Origin: Deltaproteobacteria bacterium
GTDB taxonomy: Bacteria > Desulfobacterota > Syntrophobacteria > Syntrophobacterales > Syntrophobacteraceae
Direction: 5' to 3'
NCBI GenBank assembly: GCA_021780695.1
Contig: JAJXYD010000027.1
Location: 1 to 64,000, forward strand
DNA: 64,000 nt
The translations under genes were made by a program, and so were the position numbers. Positions 8,495 to 16,398 of this stretch are shown here, in pieces. Each line of letters begins with the position of its first letter. The first letter of the stretch is position 1. Below the pieces are notes generated by a model. That model had not been told where the DNA came from. It saw nothing but the letters and a program-made list of their open reading frames with translations, and ran no database searches.

Positions 8495-8642
8495 TGTAGC
8501 GGACCGGTATGTAAAACCGCCCAGCCCCGGAATCATCGGAATTCCTGCCCGCTTTATTTGGAACTTCCAGGCGCCCCGGCCCACATATGGGATTGCAGAC
8601 CCACCCTAACTGATACGGCCCCCTTTATTCCGGTCCGTTACA
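8495..8642. repeat. Fold-back repeat, 148 bp
   Basis: TGTAGCGGACCGGTAT at the left end matches the inverted right end (TGTAACGGACCGGAAT) at 14 of 16 positions. It is a MITE-like unit with no gene inside. Confidence 0.6.
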
Positions 8643-8688
8643 GATAACGAAACAAAAGGCCTTAAATCAAAATCCGTTCGACCTCTTG

Positions 8689-8719
8689 CGGTTTTTTGCA
8701 CGTTTGCTACTGGTGGGCC
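8689..8719 (+). repeat. Dispersed 31-bp repeat, copy 3
   Basis: GCGGTTTTTTGCACGTTTGC followed by TACTGGTGGGC. Same orientation as copy 2. It lies just downstream of the secreted repeat-protein gene. Confidence 0.6.
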
Positions 8720-8742
8720 GTTTCGCACTCGCGGGCCCGCCA

Positions 8743-10239
8743 TCAGTAGGTTTGGCCTCTATTGGTAGTGTAGTTGTAGAAATAGCAGGGGTTGGTACTC
8801 CATTGGCCATACCGGAGCCAGGTGTTGTCGGAGGCGCGATAGAGGTTTGGAAAGGCGGAACTGCCGGTCCACAGCCACGCGTTCATCTTAGGGGCATAGA
8901 ACCAGACGGAGTCGGTGGAAGTTCCCTGCGGGTAGAGCCACCCGAGCTGTTGCTGATAGATCCAGCCGCTGGGATCGATGTAGAAGTAGTGCAGCCAGTC
9001 CAGATAATACCAGCCGTTTCCCACGGGCACGGCGTTTTGCCAGATCGGACTAGTCCAGGCGAAGAGGGTCCCGTTGTTGTTGGCCCCCCCCAGGGAGGTC
9101 ATCGCGTAGAAGGTAGATCCCGAGAAAAGGAGGGAACCGTAGGGGGAGGCGCCGTCGGTTGCCCCGTCGCTGAAGCCGTAGAGGAGCTGATAGCCGGTGC
9201 CGTCGGTGTTGATTTTGAAGATCGTACCGTACCCGCCGCCGGAGCCTCCGTAGAGGGTCGTGGCGTAGAGCGAGGCACCGGCGAGAGCGAGATTTCCGTA
9301 TGGCAGTGCCCCGTCGGTGGTACCCCCGGCAAAGCTGTGGAGGAGTTGGTAGCCGGTGCCGTCGGTATTGATTTTGAAGATCGCGCCTTGACCGTCGGCC
9401 CCTCCGAAGTTGGTGGTCCCGAAGAGTGTGGCCCCCGAAAGGGTGAGGTCCGCATAGGGTCCCTTGCCGTCGCCTGGGGTGATCCCGAAGCTGTAGAGGA
9501 TCTGGTAGGCGCTGCCGTCGGTGTTGATTGTAAAGATCGTGCCGTAGCCGGGAGAACCGCCCCCGGCGGAGGTCAGGCCGTAGAGGGTGGATCCCGAGAG
9601 AGTGAGGGAGCCGTAGGGGTTGGCCCCGTCGGAGGTTCCTCCGCCGAAGCTGTGGAGGAGTTGATAGCCGGTCCCGTCGGTATTGATTGTAAAGATCGCA
9701 CCGCAGCCGGATGCGCCTCCGAGCGAGGTCATGCCGTAGAGGGTGGAACCGGCGAGGGTGAGAGAGCCGTCGGGGCCTGCCCCGTCGCCCGTCCCGCCGG
9801 TGAAGCTGTAGAGGAGCCGGTAGCCGGTGCCGTCGGTGTTGATTGTAAAGATCGCACCGCGGCCGGATGCGCCTCCGAGCGAGGTCATGCCGTAGAGGGC
9901 GGAGCCGACGAGGGTGAGAGAACCGTAGGGGTTGGCCCCGTCGGAGGGTCCTCCCCCGAAGCTGTGGAGGCATTGATAGCCGGTTCCGTCTGTATTGATC
10001 GAAAAGATCGCGCCACACCGGGATGCGCCGCCGAGGGTGGTCATGCCGTAGAGGGCTGAGCCGACCGCTGTGAGGTTGGCTTGTGGACAGGCGCCGTTTT
10101 GGGCGGAGCTGGCATCGAAGTCGTGCAGGTCGGCAAATGCGGCCCTCGAAACGACCGGGCAGCGGAGCGACCAGGCGATGCAGACCAGCACAGCGGCCCC
10201 GACAACTAGCACACGTTGGAAAGCGCGACATTTTTTCAT
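8743..10239 (-). CDS. Secreted tandem-repeat protein (TIGR03803-type) with aromatic C-terminal domain
   Basis: A 498-residue secreted protein. MKKCRAFQRVLVVGAAVLV begins a signal peptide, and GGAAGG sits 7 nt before this ATG at 10239; the frame stays open far upstream, but only because it shadows the next gene. The body is seven ~50-residue units of the choice-of-anchor or TIGR03803 type, each with LYGMTSLGG, GAIFTINTDGTGYQ and a SFGGG-like end, expected to form a beta-propeller-like fold. The last ~95 residues switch to an aromatic domain (GWLYPQGTSTDSVWFYAP, WLWTGSSAFPNLY, then YFYNY) that recurs at the end of the large secreted protein at 49597. It lies downstream of, and in the same direction as, the Tat-exported metallophosphoesterase (113 bp gap), so the two may be cotranscribed. 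Its function is unknown. Confidence 0.8.
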   Translation of the reverse strand: MKKCRAFQRVLVVGAAVLVCIAWSLRCPVVSRAAFADLHDFDASSAQNGACPQANLTAVGSALYGMTTLGGASRCGAIFSINTDGTGYQCLHSFGGGPSDGANPYGSLTLVGSALYGMTSLGGASGRGAIFTINTDGTGYRLLYSFTGGTGDGAGPDGSLTLAGSTLYGMTSLGGASGCGAIFTINTDGTGYQLLHSFGGGTSDGANPYGSLTLSGSTLYGLTSAGGGSPGYGTIFTINTDGSAYQILYSFGITPGDGKGPYADLTLSGATLFGTTNFGGADGQGAIFKINTDGTGYQLLHSFAGGTTDGALPYGNLALAGASLYATTLYGGSGGGYGTIFKINTDGTGYQLLYGFSDGATDGASPYGSLLFSGSTFYAMTSLGGANNNGTLFAWTSPIWQNAVPVGNGWYYLDWLHYFYIDPSGWIYQQQLGWLYPQGTSTDSVWFYAPKMNAWLWTGSSAFPNLYRASDNTWLRYGQWSTNPCYFYNYTTNRGQTY

Positions 10240-10352
10240 TTGATCCCTTCCGAAAATCCGGCTCGCTCGATGCGTTTCACGCTCGAAAACCGATGGAGCG
10301 CGCGGGCCGCGGCTGCCTGCCCGCGACTCGGCCAAATGGCCCTGGCTGCTTT

Positions 10353-12383
10353 TCACGCATTGCCTCCCGGGAACTGCTGCTTCAGCACGGCGATCATTGC
10401 GGGGCTCAATTGCTTGAACAGTTCGGCGTTGCAGGACGGGTAGGCGTTGGACGCATAGACAGGGAAATTGTACTGCCCGCTCTGCAGGGAAGGAAACGGC
10501 CCGTATCCGCTCACCTGCGGCCACTTGATGGTCGGATCCAGCGTAGCGTCCTGCGGTCGACTCGGGTCCACGGTTTCCAGGGCGATGCTGCCAAGGGTGG
10601 CGAGATTGGGGGTATTGCGGGTAAGATTGGTGGACAGAATCTGTTCCGCGGCGATCGCATAGGAGCGCGAAACTGCGGCGGGGGTCCCCTCGGCAACGGC
10701 GGGATCGACGTTGGTCGTAACGATGGAAACGGTATAATCGGCGTTTAGGAATATCCGGAAGGTGCGAAACTGCTGGGGGAAATCTCGCAGGGAGCAGGTT
10801 TCGACGTGCCAGAAGCCCTGTTCGGGGGTAGTAGCATCCGGGGAGGGAAACGCCTTGATGGTATTGAGGTGGCGATGCCCCGCGATCCACAGGAGGAGAT
10901 TGGGGGTTTTCCAGAGTTCGGAGACCAGGTCAGTCAGGGAGACGGCGTTCTGTTCGGTGGCATTGGGGTCCTTGTCGGATTCCCACCATTCGACTTCGGA
11001 GAAGCCGATGGTTTCGACTCCGATCGGCACGTGGGCGGCGATGATCATCAACTGGTTGGCTGCCTGGCCGGCGGCGAGTTCATTTTGGAGCCAGGCCCAG
11101 CGGGTTGCGTCCAAAAAACCGTGTCCGTGGATGTCGTGGGAGCCGTCGGTTTCCGACTGGGTGTCGTCCAGGACGATAATCTTGAGCGGGATGCCGGATT
11201 TGGGCACGAAGCTGTAGCAGGCAAAATCGCTCGCCTGGGAAGGATCGACCAGATTGAACCCATGGCCGACGGGAGTGGTGGTCGTGTTGAAGAATTCCTG
11301 TTTCCATTCGGCGATCGTGATCCGGTGGCGATCGCGGTCGGCGGGGACCGTGGGCGCAACAGCACAGGTTCCGGCATCGATGATGTTGCCGCAGGGAGTC
11401 GAACCATCGAGCACACCCATGTAACTGGTGCGTTCCTTCAAGGCGGCGGGCACGTCGAACATGCAGGGGAAATCGGCCGCGCTAACGCTCAGCGGCCCGC
11501 TGGCCAGTACAGTGCCGGTGATATAGGAATTTCGAAGGCCGAGGGAAGCGTCGGCGTCGACCGGGTAGGTACCGATCCAGAAATGGTCGTGGTTTCCGAG
11601 GGTCTGGTACCACGGGATGGATTTATCGAGTCCGGCGGCTTTGAAGGGTTTTTGATAGTCGATGGTGCTCATCCCGAGATGGATTCCGGAACAGGGAGTG
11701 ATGAGCCTGCCGTCGATGACGTCGATGTACCATCGCAGCTCATTGTGCTGCGAGGAGTTGCAGGCGTCTCCCAGGGAGATGCCGAAGTCGAAGGGACTCA
11801 CCTGGTGCAGGGCGTTCACGGTCTGGATGGCGGCGTCGAGCACATGGGTCGTATAGAGCATGACGGGCGAGTATATCGACGACATGGTGTTGAGCACCGG
11901 GTCCGATTGCTGCAAGTATATCATCTGGTTGGGAGCCTCCTTATCCGTGATGTGGATATCGGAGATGGAAAAAAAGCTGGAGAGTTGCTGGAGCCGCAGG
12001 GGAGCGGGATTGGTGTAGCCGCTCGGCATGATATCGGCTCGCGGCACGTTGGAAATCCCGGCGCCATAGGAGTAGATGCCGTAGCCGTTCGAATTGTAGT
12101 CGGCCACCTGCGGAAGCTGGGGGGGAGTAAGCAACTGGGGTGTTACGGCGGGAAAAACAAGCGTTCGATCCACGGTGGTGAGCACGTTGGAATCAATCGG
12201 GTAGGTTGCGACCTGGCTGGCGAGGGCGGCGGCCGCGAATTCAGGGGACAACGGATTGGCCCAGGCAGCCAAAGCCACCATGCCGGAATATTTAAGGAAT
12301 TGCCGCCGGCTAACGCCCTGGACCAACTTCAGATCGTTACCGGGTAGGATACCGAGTCCTTTTTCAGAATGTCGGATTGTCAT
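10353..12383 (-). CDS. Tat-exported metallophosphoesterase (TIGR03768-like)
   Basis: A 676-residue calcineurin-type metallophosphoesterase. The N-terminus carries a twin-arginine signal (SRRQFLKYSGMVALAAWA), so it is exported folded, probably with its metals bound. The metal-binding motifs appear in order: SISDIHITD, SLGDACN, LGNHDHF, AAHVP and AGHRH, giving the full set of Asp/Asn/His ligands. Its length and insertions match the RPA4764/PPA1498 group of metallophosphoesterases rather than ordinary 5'-nucleotidases. GGAG precedes the ATG by 7 nt. With the histidine phosphatase (6387) it suggests an exported phosphate-ester processing set, but the substrates are unknown. Confidence 0.85.
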   Translation of the reverse strand: MTIRHSEKGLGILPGNDLKLVQGVSRRQFLKYSGMVALAAWANPLSPEFAAAALASQVATYPIDSNVLTTVDRTLVFPAVTPQLLTPPQLPQVADYNSNGYGIYSYGAGISNVPRADIMPSGYTNPAPLRLQQLSSFFSISDIHITDKEAPNQMIYLQQSDPVLNTMSSIYSPVMLYTTHVLDAAIQTVNALHQVSPFDFGISLGDACNSSQHNELRWYIDVIDGRLITPCSGIHLGMSTIDYQKPFKAAGLDKSIPWYQTLGNHDHFWIGTYPVDADASLGLRNSYITGTVLASGPLSVSAADFPCMFDVPAALKERTSYMGVLDGSTPCGNIIDAGTCAVAPTVPADRDRHRITIAEWKQEFFNTTTTPVGHGFNLVDPSQASDFACYSFVPKSGIPLKIIVLDDTQSETDGSHDIHGHGFLDATRWAWLQNELAAGQAANQLMIIAAHVPIGVETIGFSEVEWWESDKDPNATEQNAVSLTDLVSELWKTPNLLLWIAGHRHLNTIKAFPSPDATTPEQGFWHVETCSLRDFPQQFRTFRIFLNADYTVSIVTTNVDPAVAEGTPAAVSRSYAIAAEQILSTNLTRNTPNLATLGSIALETVDPSRPQDATLDPTIKWPQVSGYGPFPSLQSGQYNFPVYASNAYPSCNAELFKQLSPAMIAVLKQQFPGGNA

Positions 12384-13161
12384 CGCTCACTCCTGCAGTG
12401 GAACCCGGGGGCAAGCCCCGAGGAGGGAGGACCAACCACTTCCGGGAAAATGTTGGTGTTGCGATTGCCCGGAGACGTTAGTGTTGCCGGGGAAACAGCC
12501 GTGAGACGGAGCGGCGGATTGCGGTCGGGATTGCGGCCTTGCCGTCCGCACCGCTGCATCTAGGACAGGGCCGTGAGTCTCCTGGCTTGAGCTCTTTATC
12601 GGAGATCTCCTGCGAAACCTTGAGGGTTATTTCGGGGCCGGTTCAGGGTGCCGGTTTTTTTGGGGGGGGGGCGGCAGGAGCGGCCGACAGGCTCGCCCCG
12701 GGGAGTCGGGCCGAGGGCAACAGCGGCGGTAAGGACCCGGGGGCAAGCTCAATGTTGGGGGTGTACCCCGGAACCCCAGAAAATTCCGCCACCCCCAGCA
12801 ATCCGGCAACAAATAGCATCTCGGTTGTTGATCTGCCGACCGACGAGCATGTACGGAAACTCCCACTATTGGGTTTCCGCTTGAGCTAACAAAGCGACAC
12901 CGTTTTTCACATATTTCTTAACGGGTCAAAGCGAAATATTTACCATCTGGATTGACCATGTCGGAAAACAGATGTTTTCCGACAGCAGCCGGACCATGAC
13001 GGAATTTTCCGGGGTTCCGGCTTAGAACCCCCGTAGCGTCAATTTTCTGCCTTCGCGTTTTGTCCAGTTATCGAGGTCCGACCCGACTCGCAAATCCGCG
13101 CTGGGCCTTGGACCTCTTCGCACTTTATGGACAAAAGACGTGATTTTGTCCAGTTATTCCT
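12384..13161. other. Gene-free leader and intergenic stretch
   Basis: No credible gene. The right part holds a palindrome at 12961-12982 (TCGGAAAACA, 2 nt, TGTTTTCCGA) and, near 13065 and 13150, two copies of a TTTTGTCCAGTTAT word that also occurs near 14110 and, altered, near 1755 and 5420. The left part is the leader of the metallophosphoesterase gene; a G-run at 12661-12671 may mark an error-prone tract. Confidence 0.5.
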
Positions 13162-13461
13162 TTAGACAAGACAGAGGGCTTTTACCCGTCTGCCTGTAAC
13201 TGGATCAGGCTTGTCTGCGGTCTTGAACAAACCGGTGGCAACCAGAGCATCACAAACGCTGTTCACTGCTTGCTTTGTATCAGGACACTCTGCGAATTGA
13301 CGGAGCCAATAATCAAGAGAATGGGGCTTCGTATGCTCGGCCAAAGAAACATTTTGCTGACCTTGAACAATGTAATTGCTTCGCAATTCTTCCCGCACAT
13401 GCTTCACTAATTCCTGTTCGTCAAATATGTTTCCGCGACCTCCATGCGGCAAATCAATCAT
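13162..13461 (-). CDS. Hypothetical protein paired with nucleotidyltransferase-like gene
   Basis: A 99-residue protein I do not recognise. It contains LDYWLRQFAECPDTKQAVNSVCDALVATGLF, which could be a winged-helix-like segment, and ends in DPVTGRRVKALCLV. Its ATG overlaps the stop of the upstream gene (ATGA), so translation is coupled. There is no signal peptide or membrane segment. Such tight pairing suggests it works with the nucleotidyltransferase-like partner; a toxin-antitoxin or defence role is possible but only inferred. Confidence 0.55.
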   Translation of the reverse strand: MIDLPHGGRGNIFDEQELVKHVREELRSNYIVQGQQNVSLAEHTKPHSLDYWLRQFAECPDTKQAVNSVCDALVATGLFKTADKPDPVTGRRVKALCLV

Positions 13462-13988
13462 ATTGTACTCCTCTCAGGCCTCCAAACAGTTTGTATTGGA
13501 TGCGGCCAGATCAAAATAGCTGATTTATCGCGAAGTTCCCTCGCGGATCGCGTTTGTGGGTTGGCAAAGAATTTCATGATTGCCTGAGGGCCGTTTTCTA
13601 TAGCTGTAGCGGGAATAGCACGCCAGAAAACATCGACTTTTCGCCCTTTATACTTACGTAGGCCTGGCTCAGTGCTGCGACCAAACTTAGGTTCAATAAA
13701 ATCGAACGTTGAACCTTTGCGGTTATAAAAAGGAGCCTTGGGATTACGTCTGAAGAAAATCCAAAGATCAAAATCATGTATTCCTTTGCTGCCGATCAAC
13801 TGGAGAAAGTGATCTGCTGCTCCTTGACATAAACATATACCAAGAAAATTGGTTTCATATAATAGGCGCTTTTCAGGATGCCGCTTAAATGCATCGTCCA
13901 GTTTCTTTAGGGCAATCTTTGCTAGTTTATCCAAGTCGGTAGGTTCAATAATTGCAAATGATCTTGCTTTCAAAGGAGCGTCACTCAT
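13458..13988 (-). CDS. Nucleotidyltransferase-like hypothetical protein
   Basis: A 176-residue protein. The start at MSDAPLKARSF (13988) is preferred over an upstream in-frame ATG because the extension has no protein-like character. Visible features are GIHDFDLWIFF in the middle, then DFIEPKFGR and GRKVDVFWRAI. A D-x-D pair followed about 45 residues later by another acidic strand (VDV) resembles the catalytic layout of Pol-beta-type nucleotidyltransferases, and I recall similar uncharacterised proteins with FGRxxxxxxxYxGRRVDV. It overlaps the next gene by 4 bp. Gene context is mobile debris. The assignment is tentative. Confidence 0.5.
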   Translation of the reverse strand: MSDAPLKARSFAIIEPTDLDKLAKIALKKLDDAFKRHPEKRLLYETNFLGICLCQGAADHFLQLIGSKGIHDFDLWIFFRRNPKAPFYNRKGSTFDFIEPKFGRSTEPGLRKYKGRKVDVFWRAIPATAIENGPQAIMKFFANPQTRSARELRDKSAILIWPHPIQTVWRPERSTI

Positions 13989-14235
13989 TTGGTGCCTCCA
14001 TAACTTGGCGGTTCCCAAGTACCTCCATCCTGATCGCAATAACTGGACACTTTACCGCAAAGTGCTCGGTTTTTCGCGTATTTTCTGGAACATGATTTCG
14101 GGCGTTTCGCGATAACTGGACAAAAAGCCGGGATCTGTCCAGTTATTAGTACCCCTTCGGGATCGCGAGCTTCACCTTGCCGTTGTTGGTGGTCCATCAC
14201 CGAACCGGGTCGGAGTCGGGAACCAATCAACCACC

Positions 14236-14820
14236 TCAGTACCCGGAGATGATCATGCAGGTTCCTTTGTTGTCGCCAAATGTCCCGGCCTTCGTGTCCA
14301 CTTTGACACAAAGTCTTCCCCGCGGTCCGCATGAGCGTAGCGTTGCCTTTCCAGCCTTGCGCTCCCACACTGCCGCCCGCTCCCTTAGCTGCTGGATCTG
14401 CGTCTTGAGATCCACGATTCGTGTCTGTAGAACCGCTTCCTCGGCGGATAGATCGCTCACCCGGTGGTGCTCCCAGGCAAGGGAAATCCACGAGGCCAGG
14501 ACGACGACAACGATGCAGCCAAGAACGAAGGCCACGGCCTTGACGCCGATCCACCTGGCGGCGCTGTTCACCTTGTTGGCCGCCTCGCTTGCCTTGTCGG
14601 CGACCTCCGAAAAAGCCGCTACAGCCGTTTTGGGACACGCCGGCAAGGGATTGTGCCTCGCAGCTCCCGCTACGGCCTCGCCTGCAGCCTTCCGGATGCC
14701 TTTTAAGGCCCGAGCGAGCGCCGCCCGTTCTGCCGCAAGACCCTCGATCGCGATCTTGGCGGCCCTCTGGTGTTCCTCGGCTGGGGCGATCAGCCCGAGA
14801 ATCGTGTCCTCGTCGGTCAT
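14236..14820 (-). CDS. Coiled-coil membrane protein, mobilisation-region type
   Basis: A 194-residue protein with an N-terminal alpha-helical region (LIAPAEEHQRAAKIAIEGLA), one transmembrane helix at about residues 97-117 (AVAFVLGCIVVVVLASW), a coiled coil after it (AEEAVLQTRIVDLKTQIQQL), and a conserved tail with GRLCVKVDTKAGTFGD ending in MIISGY. I associate this architecture and tail with small proteins encoded beside relaxases in mobilisable plasmids and islands; that link is from memory and not provable here. It overlaps the upstream gene by 4 bp (ATGA). A decayed copy of its 3' end lies at 5390-5610. Confidence 0.5.
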   Translation of the reverse strand: MTDEDTILGLIAPAEEHQRAAKIAIEGLAAERAALARALKGIRKAAGEAVAGAARHNPLPACPKTAVAAFSEVADKASEAANKVNSAARWIGVKAVAFVLGCIVVVVLASWISLAWEHHRVSDLSAEEAVLQTRIVDLKTQIQQLRERAAVWERKAGKATLRSCGPRGRLCVKVDTKAGTFGDNKGTCMIISGY

Positions 14821-15161
14821 AGCGACATCCCTCGGTCATTTTCCCGTTTGCACTCTTTCGGCGCCTCCCGTGCGATTTTTTCGACTCTCGGATCTTTTGC
14901 GCCCCGCAGCGGCTCCCCTTTTTCGATCAAACGGGAGGCCTTTCCCATAGCTCTCCTGATCCTGTTCCGGTCCGCAAATGAACCGGAGGAAAATCCCGGT
15001 TGCCGCGCGAGGGCTTCCTGCGCCGCTTTCTCGAACGCGAGCGCTTTTTCCCTCGCCGCCCGCTCTTCGAAAAGGGCCTTTTCTTTCGCAATCGCCGCGG
15101 CCTTCTTCTCGGCGCTCATTTGCCCGGAAGGCGCGGGAATTTCTTCAGGCTTTTCCTGCAC
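14817..15161 (-). CDS. Charged helical protein, possible relaxase C-terminal remnant
   Basis: From a GTG at 15161 the frame encodes 114 residues rich in Ala, Lys, Glu and Arg (EKKAAAIAKEKALFEERAA), then RNRIRRAMGKASRLIEKGEP, ending RENDRGMSL. It is translationally coupled (ATGA) to the membrane coiled-coil gene. The frame is closed by a stop about 30 bp upstream of the GTG, so if it was the tail of a relaxase, as the neighbour suggests, the catalytic N-terminal part has been lost. It could alternatively be a complete small protein. There are no catalytic motifs. Confidence 0.4.
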   Translation of the reverse strand: MQEKPEEIPAPSGQMSAEKKAAAIAKEKALFEERAAREKALAFEKAAQEALARQPGFSSGSFADRNRIRRAMGKASRLIEKGEPLRGAKDPRVEKIAREAPKECKRENDRGMSL

Positions 15162-15834
15162 CGCTATTTGGGGTACGAGAACAATTCATGTAAAAGTAGG
15201 ACAGGAGCAGAAGCCTGAGATGTCCTCGAATTTCCGTAAAATGACGATTGGACGTTATTTCAACAGTTATCACGCGCCTTACTGTTCCCAAGTCTGTAAT
15301 AGAGAACTTTCCGTAAAACAGACCTTTTACGGAAAGGTTGGACGGCCATTCAACCAGAGCAGATCGTTTCAATGGCCTGGAAAGACTTGAAGAATAATCC
15401 ATGCGTCCGAATTTTACTTGAATCGTTCTCATACCCCCCTTTCCTCTGCTCGTGCTATCGTTCCTTGGAAAGTATCTCTTCCTGTATCCCGGATTGTAAA
15501 ACGAAGAGACCATCGAGAGGAACAGAATTTTCACAGCCTTGTAAAATTGTAGCATTTTGGGCGGTGCGTTGAGCTGGACACCAATATTTAAGCGCAGAGC
15601 GGCATTACCTCGGCCAAAGTGTTGAAAACCGACCGGGTACCGTAAAGGGATGGACGGACTTGAAAGCGAAGGATATTTCCTACCTATAGCGGCGCGCAAT
15701 CATAAAGGGGTCTGCTCTCGAAACGGAAATAATAGCACGCTAAGCCGTTAACGTACGCGCTCTTCTCGAAAACGATCATTTTCAAGAAGGCGCCGTGAGA
15801 AGGTGGTCCGCACCGGCACTGGCCTTATAGGGGA

Positions 15835-16117
15835 AACCCCAACGTTGATGCAACCAGGGGCCATTTCTGAAGTATCTATTGGAAAGCCGCCAGCTTAAGG
15901 GTTTATCTCCACGGGAAATACTCGAAATATCTGTTTGCGTGAACATCTCGACAGTACGCAATCCGTTACTCTTTTTCGTGATCAAAATGATCGGTAATTA
16001 CTTGAAAGCAGGATAAAATTCTGCTCGAAAGAGGTCTTATCGGAAAACAGCTGTTTTCCGTGATTCCTTCGTACAAACTGCCAGATGGCCCCGTGTTGCA
16101 CGAATGTAGGGGTTAGG
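15835..16117. mobile_element. Diverged relative of MITE family 2
   Basis: The right end carries CGAATGTAGGGGTTAGGCC (one change from the 19-bp end at 4696). The left end has AACCCCAACGTT followed by ACCAGGG and CATTT in the same spacing as the left part of the element at 4264. It lies within the 40-bp-ended element and is clearly older than the copy at 4264. Confidence 0.55.
16041..16060. repeat. Perfect 20-bp palindrome
   Basis: CGGAAAACAGCTGTTTTCCG. Almost the same palindrome (with a GA centre) lies at 12961-12982, also in non-coding DNA. Confidence 0.7.
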
Positions 16118-16398
16118 CCTTATAAGACGGGGTTCTCGAAAAAAAGTTCTCGCACCTGCGTGCCGTGAATGCTGAGTTTTGAGAACCGGACAGTGCTGCT
16201 TCTGGTGAATTGCACTTACGTAGGGTGGCGTTATTACGAGATTCAGCATCGCTTAGCGTGCTATTATTTCCGTTTCGTTAGCAGACCCCTTCAATTATCG
16301 AAGTCGCATGCGGCTCGTAACCCCGCGCCGGACCCTAGAGCTGTTTAAGGGTTTGAAATGCAATGTTTTGCGCTGTAATTTTATGGTAAATAAGGTTC

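Larger units (their letters stand above)
7824..8742. other. Gene-free stretch with fold-back repeats
   Basis: No credible gene between the phosphatase and the convergent repeat-protein gene. It contains the fold-back repeats at 7946-8140 and 8495-8642, a 12-bp hairpin (CCAAAGTGACAG near 8393 against CTGTCACTTTCGG near 8433), and the third copy of the dispersed 31-bp repeat. Confidence 0.5.
15706..16290. mobile_element. 585-bp element with 40-bp terminal inverted repeats
   Basis: The left end (15706-15745) starts AGGGGTCTGCT and continues through CGAAACGGAAATAATAGCAC to GCTAAGC. The right end (16251-16290) is its inverted copy with only 2 mismatches in 40. No transposase gene fits inside, so it is a non-autonomous element or a collapsed insertion sequence. 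A family 2 relative lies within it. Confidence 0.8.
15191..16398. other. Gene-free stretch with nested elements
   Basis: No convincing gene; a leftward frame at 15145-15699 lacks any protein-like pattern. It holds a 12-bp-arm hairpin at 15307-15336 (CTTTCCGTAAAA and complement), the 40-bp-ended element at 15706-16290, the family 2 relative inside it, and the perfect palindrome at 16041-16060. Confidence 0.5.

Noticed and set aside
8686..10059. 457-codon rightward open frame
   Set aside because: It is antisense to the tandem repeats of the secreted protein; the frame is kept open by the repeat pattern and has no signal, domain or ribosome-binding site.
10240..10890. N-terminal extension of the secreted repeat protein to 10890
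   Set aside because: It lies antisense-frame over the metallophosphoesterase 3' end; a signal peptide and ribosome-binding site mark the start at 10239.
10806..12347. 513-codon rightward open frame
   Set aside because: It is the antisense of the Tat metallophosphoesterase, whose motifs and signal are unambiguous.
12560..12660. Possible cobalamin riboswitch (GCCAGGAGAC read leftward)
   Set aside because: Only the short 3' box resembles the class; the upstream core and the conserved spacing are missing, and the downstream gene is a phosphoesterase.
15145..15699. Leftward 184-codon open frame
   Set aside because: Composition is irregular, it crosses a perfect hairpin, and nothing in it looks conserved.
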